Below are positions 9,273 to 20,724 of a DNA stretch of 64,000 bases, piece by piece (within the stretch, counting starts at the first letter, position 1; every line of letters begins with the position of its first letter). This DNA comes from Polychytrium aggregatum (taxonomy: Eukaryota; Chytridiomycota; Chytridiomycetes; Polychytriales). The stretch spans positions 1 through 64,000 of the forward strand of contig NW_026516356.1 of NCBI RefSeq assembly GCF_025602895.1. The letters run 5' to 3'. The notes under the pieces were generated by a model. It was not told the DNA's origin. It saw only the letters and a program-made list of their open reading frames with translations, and ran no database searches. The position numbers and the translations under genes were made by a program.

Positions 9273-10817
9273 CTATTCTCTATTCTCCCACACACCCAGC
9301 CCTGCAACAGCGACGCTTTCCCCTTGCACCTGGCTGCTCAGCCACTCACCGTTCCATGATTCCATTTGTTGCAATTGACCTGCCACCTGGCGATACTCGT
9401 AGAGGCCGTCTCCGGTGTTGCTAAGATCCGAGCTATCCTGGTCATCGGCGTCGCTGTCCTCCCTCTCAACCTCATCTTCCATCTCGTCTTCAGCGCTCTC
9501 GACTTCGCGTTGCTCGGCACCCTTGGCGATCCAGACGTGGGTTGATGAGAAACCTGCCTCCTCCATGGCATCCCTGATCTCAGGAATGGTGTAGGCCCTG
9601 AAGGTGTACGAGTAAGCCCGCTTCATCCAGGAGCCTGGAGCATGGCCGGCAGGGCGCGGTGCCCGACAGGGTCATGCGGAGAGTTAGTCCGCTGTGAGAG
9701 TTTCCAAGCACGCACTTCCAAACATAGGCTGAGGCCGAGTCATGTCCAGATGAACAACCTACCGTCGGGAAAGCGAAAGTGCAAATGGAGCTGGGCAATG
9801 TTGGTCATGATGTCGTATGGCTCCTGCTCAAAGTAGTACTGCGGCCATCGATGATCGTGGTCAGATCCCCGCGAGGATAGATATCTGCGGTCGGTGGAGG
9901 CACCCGGGGCCCTGTCTATCCATCGGCAGAGCTCGGCACCCTGAGCAATACTCAACTGTAAAGTTGCGGAATCGTCTCTTGAATAGCCGGCCGCCAACGC
10001 TGGTCATTCTACTGCCACCAAAGAGATCGACGACGAGAATTCCGCCGCGCTTGAGCGCCTCGTGGCTGGAGGTCAGGTATTTCATCAGCTGGGTGCGCTT
10101 GTGGAAATAGTTGACTCCGTAGTTCAGCCCCGCGATGATATCGACCCGAGGTAGCTTGAGGGTTTGTCGTTCGGTACATACGTCTCCGACGACGACCCTG
10201 ACTCGGCTGGACTCGGGTCCCTCCGATAGCACCACCGATCGAGCATACTCGATCACGGCCGGATCCAGATCGACACCGAAGGCCAGCCTCGAGACCGACC
10301 CTCGGCACCATTCTTTGCACAGGATCGCCGTGCCACAAAAGTCCTCGCGCAGCGACGTTGGAATGCCAACGCCGAGGTCGTCAAATCCATCGGCACCGCC
10401 ATCACTGTTTTCGGAATCGGAATTGGAATCGGGATCGGAGTTGGCATCGGTGGAGGGAGAAAGCTTGGCCCACTTTTTCATCTTGGCGTAGAAGCTGAGC
10501 AGATTCTCGACTTCCTCCCTTGGATTCTGTACGGCTTCGTGGTAGCATAGATTGCGATCGAGCGACTTTGCCATGGCGACATTGCCTTCAGCGAGCCACC
10601 GGGTCAGCCGCTCGCGGTCTTGGGCTTCGAGAAGATCAACGGTGATGCGGTTCCCGGGCGAGGATGGCCCTTGCCCCTGTCGGCTAGGCGCTGGGGTCTT
10701 CTTTTTGCCATGGCTGGATGCTGTGGGCTGGGCTTGATCTTTGAGCCATCGTGAGCGGCCTGCGGGCGGCTCTTGTTCGTCGTGATGCCGGGATTTGTTT
10801 TTGTGTTTGCCGCCCAT
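9273..10817 (-). CDS. Class I SAM-dependent methyltransferase
   Basis: Exons 10817-9957, 9838-9763 and 9634-9273 join in phases 0 and 1. The first ~70 residues are basic and disordered. Then come a helical region, an acidic Asp/Ser stretch, and the methyltransferase fold: REDFCGTAILCKEW (motif I position), AFGVDLDPAVIEYARS (acidic residue for the SAM ribose), VGDV, IIAGLNYGVNYFHKR, and LKRGGILVVDLFGG. After splicing the C-terminal lobe reads YYFEQEPYDIMTNIAQLHLH, FPDG joined to SWMKRAYSYTFRAYTIPE, then an acidic tail. A perfect donor (G/GTGAGT at about 9352) suggests an optional 48-base intron near the end, which changes only the last ~26 residues. The substrate is unknown. Confidence 0.8.
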
Positions 10818-11254
10818 TGGGGAGCTTGGGCTCTATTGGGAGGGCCTTGGGCGATCTTGGGCTGGCCCTGGATGCTGCCGTCCGAGACAGTCGGGTCTCG
10901 GTTGGATGATCTCGGGCTGGACAGCAGAGTGAGGGCTGCAGTCTCGGCCCGCTGAAGACCTGTGTCTCGTGGCACCCGATCGATCTGGGAGGACGGTCAG
11001 GCGGCGGGGGCTCATGCCCATCGGCGGGACCGCCATCCTGCATATTTTCCGAACGTCGTCTCGGGCAGCTTTTGCACCCTCTGCCTCGCTTCTTGTCGCC
11101 CGCACCGTCGACAAGCTGTGTTGTCTGCATCGACGTTTTGTGCTGCGGATACCGCCCGTCTGCGCGATCGGCTCTGACGTTATCGCCTGCGTTCTCTCAC
11201 GCCGGACTCCACCCAGCTTCTCGAATCCCACGACACGCGGACCAACAAAGCCTC

Positions 11255-13740
11255 ATGGGCCAGCAGCTCTCCCGGATCTTCGATCGCGGCTCGCAGAGAA
11301 ACGCAGCCGCTCCCCCACCGCCTTCGTCGCTGCAGGCGCTGGTCGAGGCATCGGGCCTGTACTTTGGGCCGTACTTTGTCACCAGCCCGCCCGCACAAGC
11401 GAATGCCCCCAATAACCCGCTGGATGCCCTTGCCAGCGGGTTGGCGTCGCTGACGACCGAGAACGCCCCAAATCGCAACCCACTCGCGGGAACCGGCGTC
11501 GTCAACCAAGCCGACATGCTGTGGGCCGAAATCTGGGGCGCTTTGAACACGCGCAGCGACGGCTCGGCGTCGGCATCGGCTCCTCCCGCGCAGGGCTTGG
11601 CCGAACCTCAGGCACAGGCGCCGGGGCCGCCTCAGCCTATGCAAACGATGGACGATCTCATGGCGAGGCTCGGAAATGTCTATCGAAATGTAGGGGGTGG
11701 TGTTCCGAGCCGCTGGGCGACAAGCATATGAAAGGGGGGGTGTTGTCGGAGGCGACTGCGCGAGCTGCTATCGTGTGAGCACCGATGGGCAGAAGCCATG
11801 GATGCATTGGCGCTGGATTTGTAGCGACGGATAACAGCGTTGAAACTGACTCTTCGTGGGATGTGCGCGTGGATATCCCGCAGCCAGCCAACATCCATCA
11901 AATCACGACGCTGCAGTCCAAGGTGCATATCAAGAAGAGCACCATCCGCCTTGTGCGGGTCGATCCCGAGGGATACTTTAATCTCGAGTTTTCCTTTGAT
12001 GCAGCCGTGGCGGTCAAGGCCACGATCCATTGGATGGCCGAGGAGGTGATTGCAATGAAGGTGCCAGGGCAGAGGAGCATCACGTATGTTGCAGTCCATG
12101 ACGCCTTTGCAGGTCTGCTGCTCCGCCTTAAAACTGCTCGAGGCACATCGGCGATCGTGCTCAAGTCTTTGTCTCGGCGATATCCAACAGATTCAAGCCC
12201 TTGGCAGACCGTGGCAAGGACGTTCTGACGACATACTCGTACCCGGCAAAGCTGGCGCAGACCTTCCAGCAGCCCGGCGAGCGTTTCTATCCCAAGAACT
12301 ACAGCAAGGACCTGTGGTACTCAGGATCGGACGAACCCGAGCTCAACATGCCTGCGGCAACGCCAGAGGACCCACAGAAGCTTGCCGAGGTCCCGCAGCT
12401 TCCCAGCATCCCTCCCGCGGCCGAAGACTCGAAAAAGGCCGCCAAAGTCGAAACCCCGATCAACTTTTTCCCGCTTGTGATTGTGCTGGAGGCGGTCGAG
12501 AGTACCTACGGCGTCCAGGCAGCTGGCATGAACTCGGAGATCACCTACGCTACGCTGATTGAGAAAAGCGACGCCTTTGAGGTCAAGGTCATGAAGCAAA
12601 AGGCATTGGTAATGGGCTGACGCGCGCTTGGGCACTAGCTGGCTAAATGGATGGGTGTTGCATTGTCGATATGCGGCCGGTAACATGGGCAGTGAACATC
12701 CAAGCGATCTAGCCGTCTCTACTGCATGCTGACCAAATGAATCGCTCACAGATCGACGGCGTGTACTACATTCTACAAGATATCTATGGCTTCACGGAAG
12801 GAGGCAAGGACGAACTGACGAAAGGTAGAGGAAGTTGTGCGTGTCCAATATCCATGCTCTATGCGAGCTCGGACCGATAACCTTCTTCCCACGGGTGCAG
12901 AGCCAGGCGCCCAGTATCCGTACGATCCTCACCCAAATGGTTTACTTACTCCACGCCTTTGCTGGTGGTGTCTTGATTACGGACTGCTCTTCGCTACAGA
13001 GGACCTACAGTCGCAGCGAGAATGCGTCATCTGCATGTCGGAGCCCAAGGACACTACCGTCTTGCCATGTCGCCACCTGTGCTTGTGCCACGAGTGTGCC
13101 GACGTCCTTCGTCTGCAGGGCCGCGGAACCACGGCCGAAGCAAGACGCCAGGGGGCCCCAAGGTGTCCAATCTGTCGCCAGGGTGGGTCTCTCTGGAGTG
13201 GCTCTGGGGCAGTCTTGTATTTGGGCATCGGGAGAGTCTCTTCTATGACTTTGGGTCGGTCAGGCTGTCGCTGCCTCTGCCCGCTTGATCGCTCTCGTCT
13301 CACGCCCTCGCTTACGACACTTGGCCATGCGGGCGCACATGCCGACAACAGTCTTCCATTCGCTGCTGCAAGTCACTCTTCCCAAGCCCTTTGCATCTGA
13401 GGCGACTCGTCGTGATGCAGCATCGATCAAGAGCAGACATTCGCTCATAATGGCAACTGTGAGCCGACTCAACCTGGAGACGGACGCTGCAGCAATGGGG
13501 GCACGCGACGCGAGCCAGATATCTCTATCGCAGCAGCCATATGATCTGGAGCGTGGATTGCCGTTGGGATCGGGAGACTCGGCCACAGAAGCCCCAAGTA
13601 CCGTTATGAGACAGGGCTCGAACATCGGAAGCTCCAATCACTCCGAGTCGGCACGCATGGCTCGTGCGCGAGTATACAGTGCCGGGGCTGCTTCTTCGGC
13701 TACAGGCGCGGGTGCCCCAGGAGGCGGATCTCCTTTCTGA
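11255..13740 (+). CDS. Mahogunin-like (MGRN1/RNF157/LOG2 type) RING E3 ubiquitin ligase
   Basis: Exon 1 starts at ATG 11255 and runs to about 11690 (donor uncertain). Later exons are about 11830-12083, 12191-12608, 12752-12824, 12901-12939, 13000-13182 and 13352-13740, all joining in frame. The N-terminus (MGQQLSRIF) is a possible N-myristoylation site. The conserved central domain carries [20 protein letters not shown] and [13 protein letters not shown], as in mahogunin. [14 protein letters not shown] then leads into a C3HC4 RING ([18 protein letters not shown]) followed by [12 protein letters not shown], matching the FRALLQI tail of MGRN1. The C-terminus is Ser/Gly rich. Family members ubiquitinate membrane and endosomal proteins; the substrate here is unknown. 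The exon 1/2 junction is the unresolved point. Confidence 0.82.
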
Positions 13741-14788
13741 GTTGGCCGAAGGAGGCCGTAGGGTTTACGATGCACGATTGTGTCTGGGAAACGAACAGGT
13801 GAGGGTGGAAGAGGACGGAGCGAGTGGTGAGCGTTTATCGCGTAGTAGAATATAGATTCCAGGGGTTTGAAGCAGTCACCAGGACGGAAACAGCTCGTGT
13901 AAGTGCTTGGGTGCGTTTATTGGTGAATAAATCCTCGGTACTGATGGCGAGATCGACTCATCTCTTTCTGCATCATGAAAAGGCAGGGATGTGACTCTCA
14001 AGCAAGATTCAGACACACGACGACACTGTCCTATATTGAGAGCACAATCTCGATCAAAAGTGGAGCAGGTTCATCAACGCATGCTGTGGGCTTGAGGGAG
14101 CAGATACGAGGGGAGCAATAACGGAGTGTGGAGCGAGGTCATGTTCGTCCACACCGCCCATTGTGCGCGCCAGACGATGTTGAGAGTGGCTTGAGGCCAT
14201 GCATGTAAGCCTGCTCAAGTATACAGATTGGCGATGCTTGTTTCTCTGAAAGCATCCAGTCGCTCCAGTAGCTTTGTCCAGACTCCCCGATGGCCCGACC
14301 CCTTTGTCTACAGGATCTGTCCAGCCTTCATCGATTCTACAGTGCTTCATGCTTGTGCTGCTGTTGGTACCGATGTTGATCTGGGGAGATCCAAGGGCTG
14401 GCACATGCTCCAGGTTGCATCAGAGGTGTGCTATTGAGGTCGGGCTCTCCAGCCGTCCAGCCAACTCCGAGAGATGAGCCAACTTGGTGGACTGGGACCA
14501 TGGCGCATGTAGCCGAATCTGAGCTGATCGCACGCATGCACTCGAACACCCTGAGAGAATGGGATGGAGGAGGAGGAAGAGGAGGTGACGCTGATTCGGC
14601 GGCACGGACATGTGGGCGGAAGGTACACACGGTCGAGGGGCAGAGTTGATTTGCCCAGGGTCTGAGGAGGAGCACTGCAGGTCCGTGAAGGGTTGTCGTC
14701 TTCGATACTGAAGGAAGGTGGTGGTGGGAAGCCCGGAAGGAAAGGGGCACTGGCCAGGGCCTCAGGCGATGACGTTCGCAGATTCGCA
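13741..14788. other. Spacer without recognised gene
   Basis: Between the convergent RING and Sel1 genes I see only short ORFs on both strands, without domain motifs or coherent splice structures. Confidence 0.5.
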
Positions 14789-16342
14789 TCAGACCGGTCC
14801 AAGGGGAGCCATTTCAATTGGTTCGGATGGGCCGAGAGACGAGACGTTGCCTGTTGCAGGTATAGATGGCTTGGGAGACCTTCGACTGAGACTCAAGAAG
14901 AAGGGCTTTGTCTGGGTCGAGCCGAGGGACTGTCGCGAGCGCTTTCTTGGCTGGCCTGGGCTGTGTTCCTGGAGCAGCTCGGCCAGGCGTTTCATGGCCT
15001 TGATGCACCCTTGATCGGAGGCGAGGCGGTACCAAGCCAGGGCCTGGTCCAGGTCGGGAGATAGGCCGAGACCGGCTTCGAGGCACTCGGCAAGGGCTTC
15101 CTGTGCATAGCTATGTCCGCGCTCAGCGGCAATGCGCAAATGGCGGACGGCGAGGGTTGGATCGTGGCCTTCGGGTGGAAAGTCGCGCAGATAGAGCAAG
15201 CCCAGCTCGTAGTGGGCGTCGGCGTGTCCGGCCAGGGCCGCCATGGTAAAGTGCTCTGCGGCCACATGCAGATCCCGCGGGATCGACTTGCCGTCCTTGT
15301 AGCAGAGCCCGATGCGGTATCTGGACTCGGCCTCCGAAACGGATGCGCTCTTGCGGAACCAATCAAGCGACTGCAGCTGCGTCAGATCGAGGCCTCTCTT
15401 GGCGAGCAGGGCGACGGCGTACTTGACGATGGCGGTGCGGCTGCCGAGCAGGGCTGCCTTGCGGTACCATTCCAGAGACAGGGCAGCATTGGGAGCCGTA
15501 CCCAGACCGAGCTCGTAGCAGCGGGCCAGGTTGGTCATGGACAGAGCCGAGCCGTTGAGGGCGGCGGTGGAGTACCAGTAGAGGGCGCGAGGCAGATCGG
15601 GAAGGGTGCCGAGGCCATCCTCGAAGCACTCGCCCAGGGTGGCCTGGGCCTCGACGTGGTTGTGCTGGGCAGCCTTGGTGAGCCAGTGGAAGGCCTCGTC
15701 AAAGTTGCGATGGATGCCGTGGCCCTTCATGTAGCACATTGCCAGCTTGTACTGAGCCTCGACGTTGCCCATCTCGGCCGAGTGCTCAAAGAGGCGAAAG
15801 GTCCGCCGATACGACTGGGACAGCATGCGCTTGAGATAGGCGAACGGACTGGCCTGGGGCGAGAGCGTGGGCTCGGTTGGGCTCGAGCAGAGAGTGGACG
15901 ACAGCGTCTCGGAGAGCGTCGAGGAGCTGACTTGGGAGAGCTCGGGCTCGTTCTCATATTCGTCCAGGTCGCTGGTGTCATGATAGGGATCCTGAGCACG
16001 GAGGAGCGGGAGGGCTTCGTCTAGCGATACCAGACTATCGCAGGAGATTTGCTGGCCGCAGAGCCACGGGCTATTGGGATAGGGATCTGTCCAAGACGAG
16101 GCGAGAGGACGAGAGGACGGGAGGAACCGATATCCGGGCGATGGGGCGGGAAGGCCAGAGTTAGAGAGCGGTAGAACGAGCAGAACGAGCAGAACGAGCA
16201 GAACGAAGAGACAGAGGGCGGAGGAAAGGCAAAAGGATGCAGACGCAGGACATCGACAGCCAAACAGGGAGCAAAATGATGGCCGGAGAGCGCCGAGACA
16301 CCCATCACAGCGTTCCGAGACCACCCAGGACAGATTCGCCAA
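14789..16342 (-). CDS. Sel1-like repeat (SLR) protein
   Basis: A continuous frame contains about seven Sel1/TPR-like units of ~36 aa, for example AQYKLAMCYMKGHGI, AQATLGECFEDGLG, SMTNLARCYELGLG, SRYRIGLCYKDGK, AHYELGLLYL and AQEALAECLEAGLG. A Ser-rich basic tail follows. SLR proteins are scaffolds, e.g. in chitin synthase activation (Skt5/Chs4) or ER degradation (Hrd3/Sel1); no transmembrane helix or CAAX box fixes the role. The frame opens at 16342 on a TTG, not an ATG. A CTAAC branch point and a CAG acceptor just above 16086 suggest that the main exon is 14789-16086 and that a short first exon with the real ATG lies within 16343-16512. The Leu/Val-rich stretch before 16086 would then be intron, not a signal anchor. 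Confidence 0.78.
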   Translation of the reverse strand: MANLSWVVSERCDGCLGALRPSFCSLFGCRCPASASFCLSSALCLFVLLVLLVLLVLPLSNSGLPAPSPGYRFLPSSRPLASSWTDPYPNSPWLCGQQISCDSLVSLDEALPLLRAQDPYHDTSDLDEYENEPELSQVSSSTLSETLSSTLCSSPTEPTLSPQASPFAYLKRMLSQSYRRTFRLFEHSAEMGNVEAQYKLAMCYMKGHGIHRNFDEAFHWLTKAAQHNHVEAQATLGECFEDGLGTLPDLPRALYWYSTAALNGSALSMTNLARCYELGLGTAPNAALSLEWYRKAALLGSRTAIVKYAVALLAKRGLDLTQLQSLDWFRKSASVSEAESRYRIGLCYKDGKSIPRDLHVAAEHFTMAALAGHADAHYELGLLYLRDFPPEGHDPTLAVRHLRIAAERGHSYAQEALAECLEAGLGLSPDLDQALAWYRLASDQGCIKAMKRLAELLQEHSPGQPRKRSRQSLGSTQTKPFFLSLSRRSPKPSIPATGNVSSLGPSEPIEMAPLGPV

Positions 16343-16940
16343 GGGCAGGGCTCGCAGGGATACCTAATCGATTGTCCATGTCCAGTGTGCATGCCTTGAT
16401 CGGTGCAGGAGAGGGCGGTGATGGGGATGGTGATGATGATAGTGATGGTGATGGTGATGGTAGTGGCGAGGAGGAGGGTCGCAGCTGGAGTTGTGCGATG
16501 GCTCAAAGTCAAACTGGTTGGAGCGATGGCTCAAGGGAAGATGGGGACCAGGCCAAGGCGAGGAAGCGATGCTGTTGGATGGCGAGCCGACCGACAGAAA
16601 CTCGAGACCAGGGCCGATGCGACGGAGGGAGGGCAGACCAAGCCAAGGGCGACAGGATCCAGCGCCGGCTCAGCAGAAGCAGCGCGGCGGTCGTGGAATA
16701 AGGATGGGACGGCGACAGGATGTGTGGGGCGGCAAAGGGCGCTGTGAAGGGAGGGCCGGACGAGAGGGACGGTCAGTCGAAAGGGCCGTGGCACGGCACC
16801 GACAACGGCCGCCGCGCACAGGTGGTGTTTGGCAGGGCCGGTACGACGCATACAGCGTTGCCAAAATCACTCCCATGGCCAAACACGGCACCTCCGATTT
16901 CCGCATCGCTGGCAGCAATGGATGAGCACTGGACAAACAG

Positions 16941-17162
16941 CTGTACTTCAGCCTGACACGGCGACGGCGATTCAAGCGACTTGATAACCAGGTGTGCTCA
17001 CATTGCCGGGAAGCCAAGCGACTCGAGAAGGCCGAGAATCTTGACATCGATACACCATGGAGCTGTCCAGGTGGCCGAGTGCATGTATCCCACTCCCACA
17101 TCGAGTGGATGCATCACACTCCCACGCGCTGGACACACTCATCAGGAACATGTCTGTATTGA
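16941..17162 (+). pseudogene. Fanzor relic, copy B (zinc-ribbon fragment)
   Basis: The frame reads LYFSLTRRRRFKRLDN, then QVCSHCREAKRL, KAENLDI and a degraded stretch to TGA at 17160. The zinc-ribbon half matches the relic at 1521-2096 almost residue for residue, and the DNA is also near identical over ~60 bases, so the two share a recent ancestor. The second CxxC and the RuvC-III Asp are lost, so this copy cannot be active. It lies on the opposite strand to copy A, just past the 3' end of the sterol acyltransferase gene. Confidence 0.7.
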
Positions 17163-17340
17163 ATCCCGAACACAGTGGCCTTGGGCCTCAGACACAGGGC
17201 GTCCCGCTTCGATATCTGTGGGTGCTGTAGAAGAGAAAGGAAAGGAAACCAAAGAAATCTATGACTGCGAGGAAAGGATGGACGGCGCGCTGTCCAGAAG
17301 GAATGGTCGGTGCAGAGCTCCGCCGCGTCTTGCGCATCTT

Positions 17341-20300
17341 CTAGTTGAGGAAATGCTCACGGGCATAAAGGACGGCGAGCAGAGGAGGACCCTGGCGAGC
17401 AAGAGCGAGGAGATGGATAGTTAGCGAGGAGTGTTTGCGCACATTACTCTGCCGGGCGATACAGGCAACGGGATGCTGTCGGAGTGCAGGCCCATCATCA
17501 GCGAATACAGTCAGCTCGCTCACCAGGAACATTCCGATCCAAAAAATGATGTTGCCGAGTGTGCGGTTCTGCTTGATGATCGGCTGGCGACCAAGCCAGA
17601 TAAGTGGCAGCTGGAACATTTGCATCAGGAAGAGATATAGCCGCAGCCGACGGCCGACGACAGCAAACACCAGCTCGTGGATGCACGAGCTCAAAAAGAA
17701 CACGAGGTAGGTGGCGTTGGTCTTGCTGATCTTGAAGGACTGGATGCTCTCAAAGTAGACATGACGCAGGAGGAATTCGTGGACCTGTAGGGTGTTGGTG
17801 GGAGAGGCGGAGGTGAAACCAGCTATGAGTGGACGAGCGACAGGCACCGACTCGGGCCAAAAATGCGAACGGGGTCTCTAGGTGGATCATGCGGCATCTG
17901 CAACAGCATCGGCGCTCGTGTCGACACCAGCACCGACAACAGCATCTGCTACAACATCGACACGGCCGGCGTGCTTACAGGGCGATTCCAGCGTCTTGCA
18001 AACTCATCGAAACTGGCCGAGTTCCACCAATCATCATAGAACCGACGATCGGCAAAGCGCGTCAACTCGGCAAAGCCATTGCAAATACACTGCATTTGGA
18101 CGAGGCGGAGGACAGAAAGTACGATGTGTTTAGTGTGGGGATGGCGGCAGTGGGCACTTGGGCATCTTACTGGGGATCAGCTATTCTACAACAGTGCCGC
18201 TGCGGCAGCATGGAGCAGCATTAAAGCAGCCACCGCCGATCTTGGCTTACCTCAAAGATGATGAAGAACACCAGGATGTAGCACACCATAAACGGCATCA
18301 GCAGCCCAGCAAAGGTATCGAGATAAGAGAGGGTCTTCATGGTGTAAAGAACAGGGTAGATGTAGTGGTCGACGATGAACAGAATGAGGCCAAAGGTACC
18401 GAGGGTAGCGCAAATCTTTTCAAAGACATAGATGAAGCGGATCCTGGAGGCGATTGAGGCAGAGACCGCCATGGCGAGTCAACGATGGAAGGATGGACAG
18501 GCGGATCGTTAGACAGCGTTGCCCGATCACTCGACATCCAGACAGTTAGCACTGCTGTGTGACAAGGTGTTGCGCCGATATGAGGCTTTGGTGATGCAGT
18601 CTGCGGGCCATGCGTCCATGCGACCGGCAACGCTGCAGATCCTGCAGAACAGACACCGACACGCGAGCGGTGCTTGAGCTACCAGACCAGGACGGCGAAC
18701 TTACTCGGAGGTACGAGGGTACTCAAGCTCGTAGACAAGTGTGGGAATAGCCATGTAGTCGATAAAATTCATCAGGTTGATGTTCTTGGGGAAATCGTGG
18801 GCGGGCTTGTGGAGTTCAGTATAGAGGCCGTAGATCTCGAAATGGATCTCGTCCAGCCGGGCCTTGATGGCATCAGGGGTTGCGTTGGGGGCCGTGGCTG
18901 CAGGCTTTTCGTCGCCGGTTTCGTCGTGGTCACCACTGCGCTTCTGGATTCCAACGAGGATGTCGCGCTCGTTCTGGAGCTTCTTGACGTGTCGGGATTT
19001 GTCAAAGAGCTCGAGGTTGGTGGAGATGTACGAGTGCTGCTTCATGAGCATTGCAGTGGCGTGGAGCACAAAAAAGCCGGACTGGACCTGTTTGCATGGG
19101 ACAAGCATGGTCAGCCAGGCCAATGGAGGTAGCAGGAGGGAGAGGTTCTGTTTGGGTGAGGGCCAATCTGTCCAGATGCAGCATCGACTTACCCAGGGCC
19201 AGTCCTTGTAGAAAACATAGCCGATACACGAAAAGTACCAGAGGGTCTGCCAGCTGTGTTGGACCGTCAGGGCCAGGAACCGGGGGATGATCCCCCAGAC
19301 AACCAGCTTCATGATGACCACGACCATAGCACACGAGCAGATCAGGGCCAGGTCGGCAAGAGCTAGGCTGATGCCGTCTCGGGACACAAGGTGGATAAGA
19401 TCGAGGCGGATGGGGGCCGCTGTGATTCAGAGGGAAGGCAAGAGTCAGATCCGGCAAAGACAAGGTCCAATTCAGCGAAGGCAGAGGCAAGGGGGCTGGA
19501 TTGGACTGTGCTGCTGCACTGGCGTGATCATATCGATGCGATGAATGTGTTGCTGTTGCTGATGCATGTGGTGCTGCTGGATCCGCATCAGGTACACCCG
19601 CAGCCCATTGGGGCTTGCATACGCATTGGCAGGCTGTAGCAGTTGCCAGCGAGCCGCTGAATCACGGCCCCGGTCTGGCAAGCATCGATTGGTGGCAACA
19701 AGCCCGTACCTCCTTTTGACCAGTTGGTGTAGATGGTGATGAGGACATAGAAGACCATAAAGATCCAAAAGAGCACAAAGAAGCCACGCATCGGATTGTC
19801 CTCCCGCTCAAGGTTGCTGTAGTCGAGCTGCGAAGGGCGAGCCCGGAACGAGTTTTTGCGGCCTCGTCTACGAGTCGAGCCCGAGGGTGTCTGTGTCGGG
19901 GTGGCGCTGGTCGCGGCAGCGGAGACGGGAGGAAAGAGGTGCTGGGGAGCCGAGCGGGCCACTGGCGAGCGGACGGGGCCGTTGGAGGCCTCGTCGTCCG
20001 TCGAGACGATGTCGGAGACCGAGTCGTTGCCATCATGTGCGATACGGTCGCCCAGGAACCGGGGGCCAGGGCCGGCTGAGGCAGAGGCTTGCTTCTGGAG
20101 AACCTTTGTGAGGAGCTCGTCGCCCTGGGAGTGGCGAAGATATGAGCAGGCGAATACAAGGTATGGGTCAGATGACAGCAAGTGCATCGAAGAGCAGGAG
20201 TGTATATCAGGGGGGGGGTAGCTCAGGTATTCCTATCAGAGAATGGCGATACGTCGACGCAGAGGCGCGAAGACGAGTCCGATTCATGGGATAGAAGATA

Positions 20301-20416
20301 CCAACAACCAGGGGGGGGGCCGGCTACTGAGCTGGCATGAACAAAGAGGGAAGAGCCAGGAGACGAGAAGATAGGTGACAGAGGCATCGACTCACCTTCT
20401 TTGGAGATGAGGACAT
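17341..20416 (-). CDS. Sterol O-acyltransferase (ACAT/ARE family, MBOAT)
   Basis: Exons 20416-20396, 20124-19710, 19419-19193, 19087-18705, 18443-18251, 18089-17979, 17784-17524 and 17391-17341 join in frame to about 553 aa. It transfers a fatty acyl group from acyl-CoA to sterol, making steryl esters in the ER. The N-terminus is disordered and Ser/Thr rich, followed by the first TM helix (FFVLFWIFMVFYVLITIY). Family signatures in order: YMAIPTLVYELEYPRT, FYDDWWNS (the FYxDWWN acyl-CoA motif), VHEFLLRHVY, and the His of SSCIHELVF in the MBOAT active-site position. The C-terminus ends FWIGMFL joined to GPPLLAVLYAREHF, as in ACAT. The first exon has only seven codons. Length and motifs agree with fungal ARE1/ARE2; which paralogue cannot be said. 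Confidence 0.9.
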
Positions 20417-20650
20417 TGGTCAGGATGGGATATCAGTTGCAGGACAGAGACAAGGATGAGGTGCTGGATGTGGGGGCAAGCGAAGGCAGGGCTGGCGATG
20501 GAGGCAAAGGCAAGGCGGGATGGAACGAAGGGCGGGATGGATCGAGTGGATGGCGGATCGAATGGCGGATCGAATGAGCGAGCTGGATGGAGCCAGGACA
20601 AGCCACCGCACTCGAGCCGGCGGATCGATCCGGTGGACAGGGCACTCGAA

Positions 20651-20651
<1 letters not shown>

Positions 20652-20723
<72 letters not shown>
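20652..20723 (+). repeat. (CA)36 microsatellite
   Basis: A perfect CA run of 72 bases, about 240 bases upstream of the sterol acyltransferase start codon. Long ORFs reading His-Thr or Val-Cys across it are artefacts. Confidence 0.97.
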
Positions 20724-20724
<1 letters not shown>

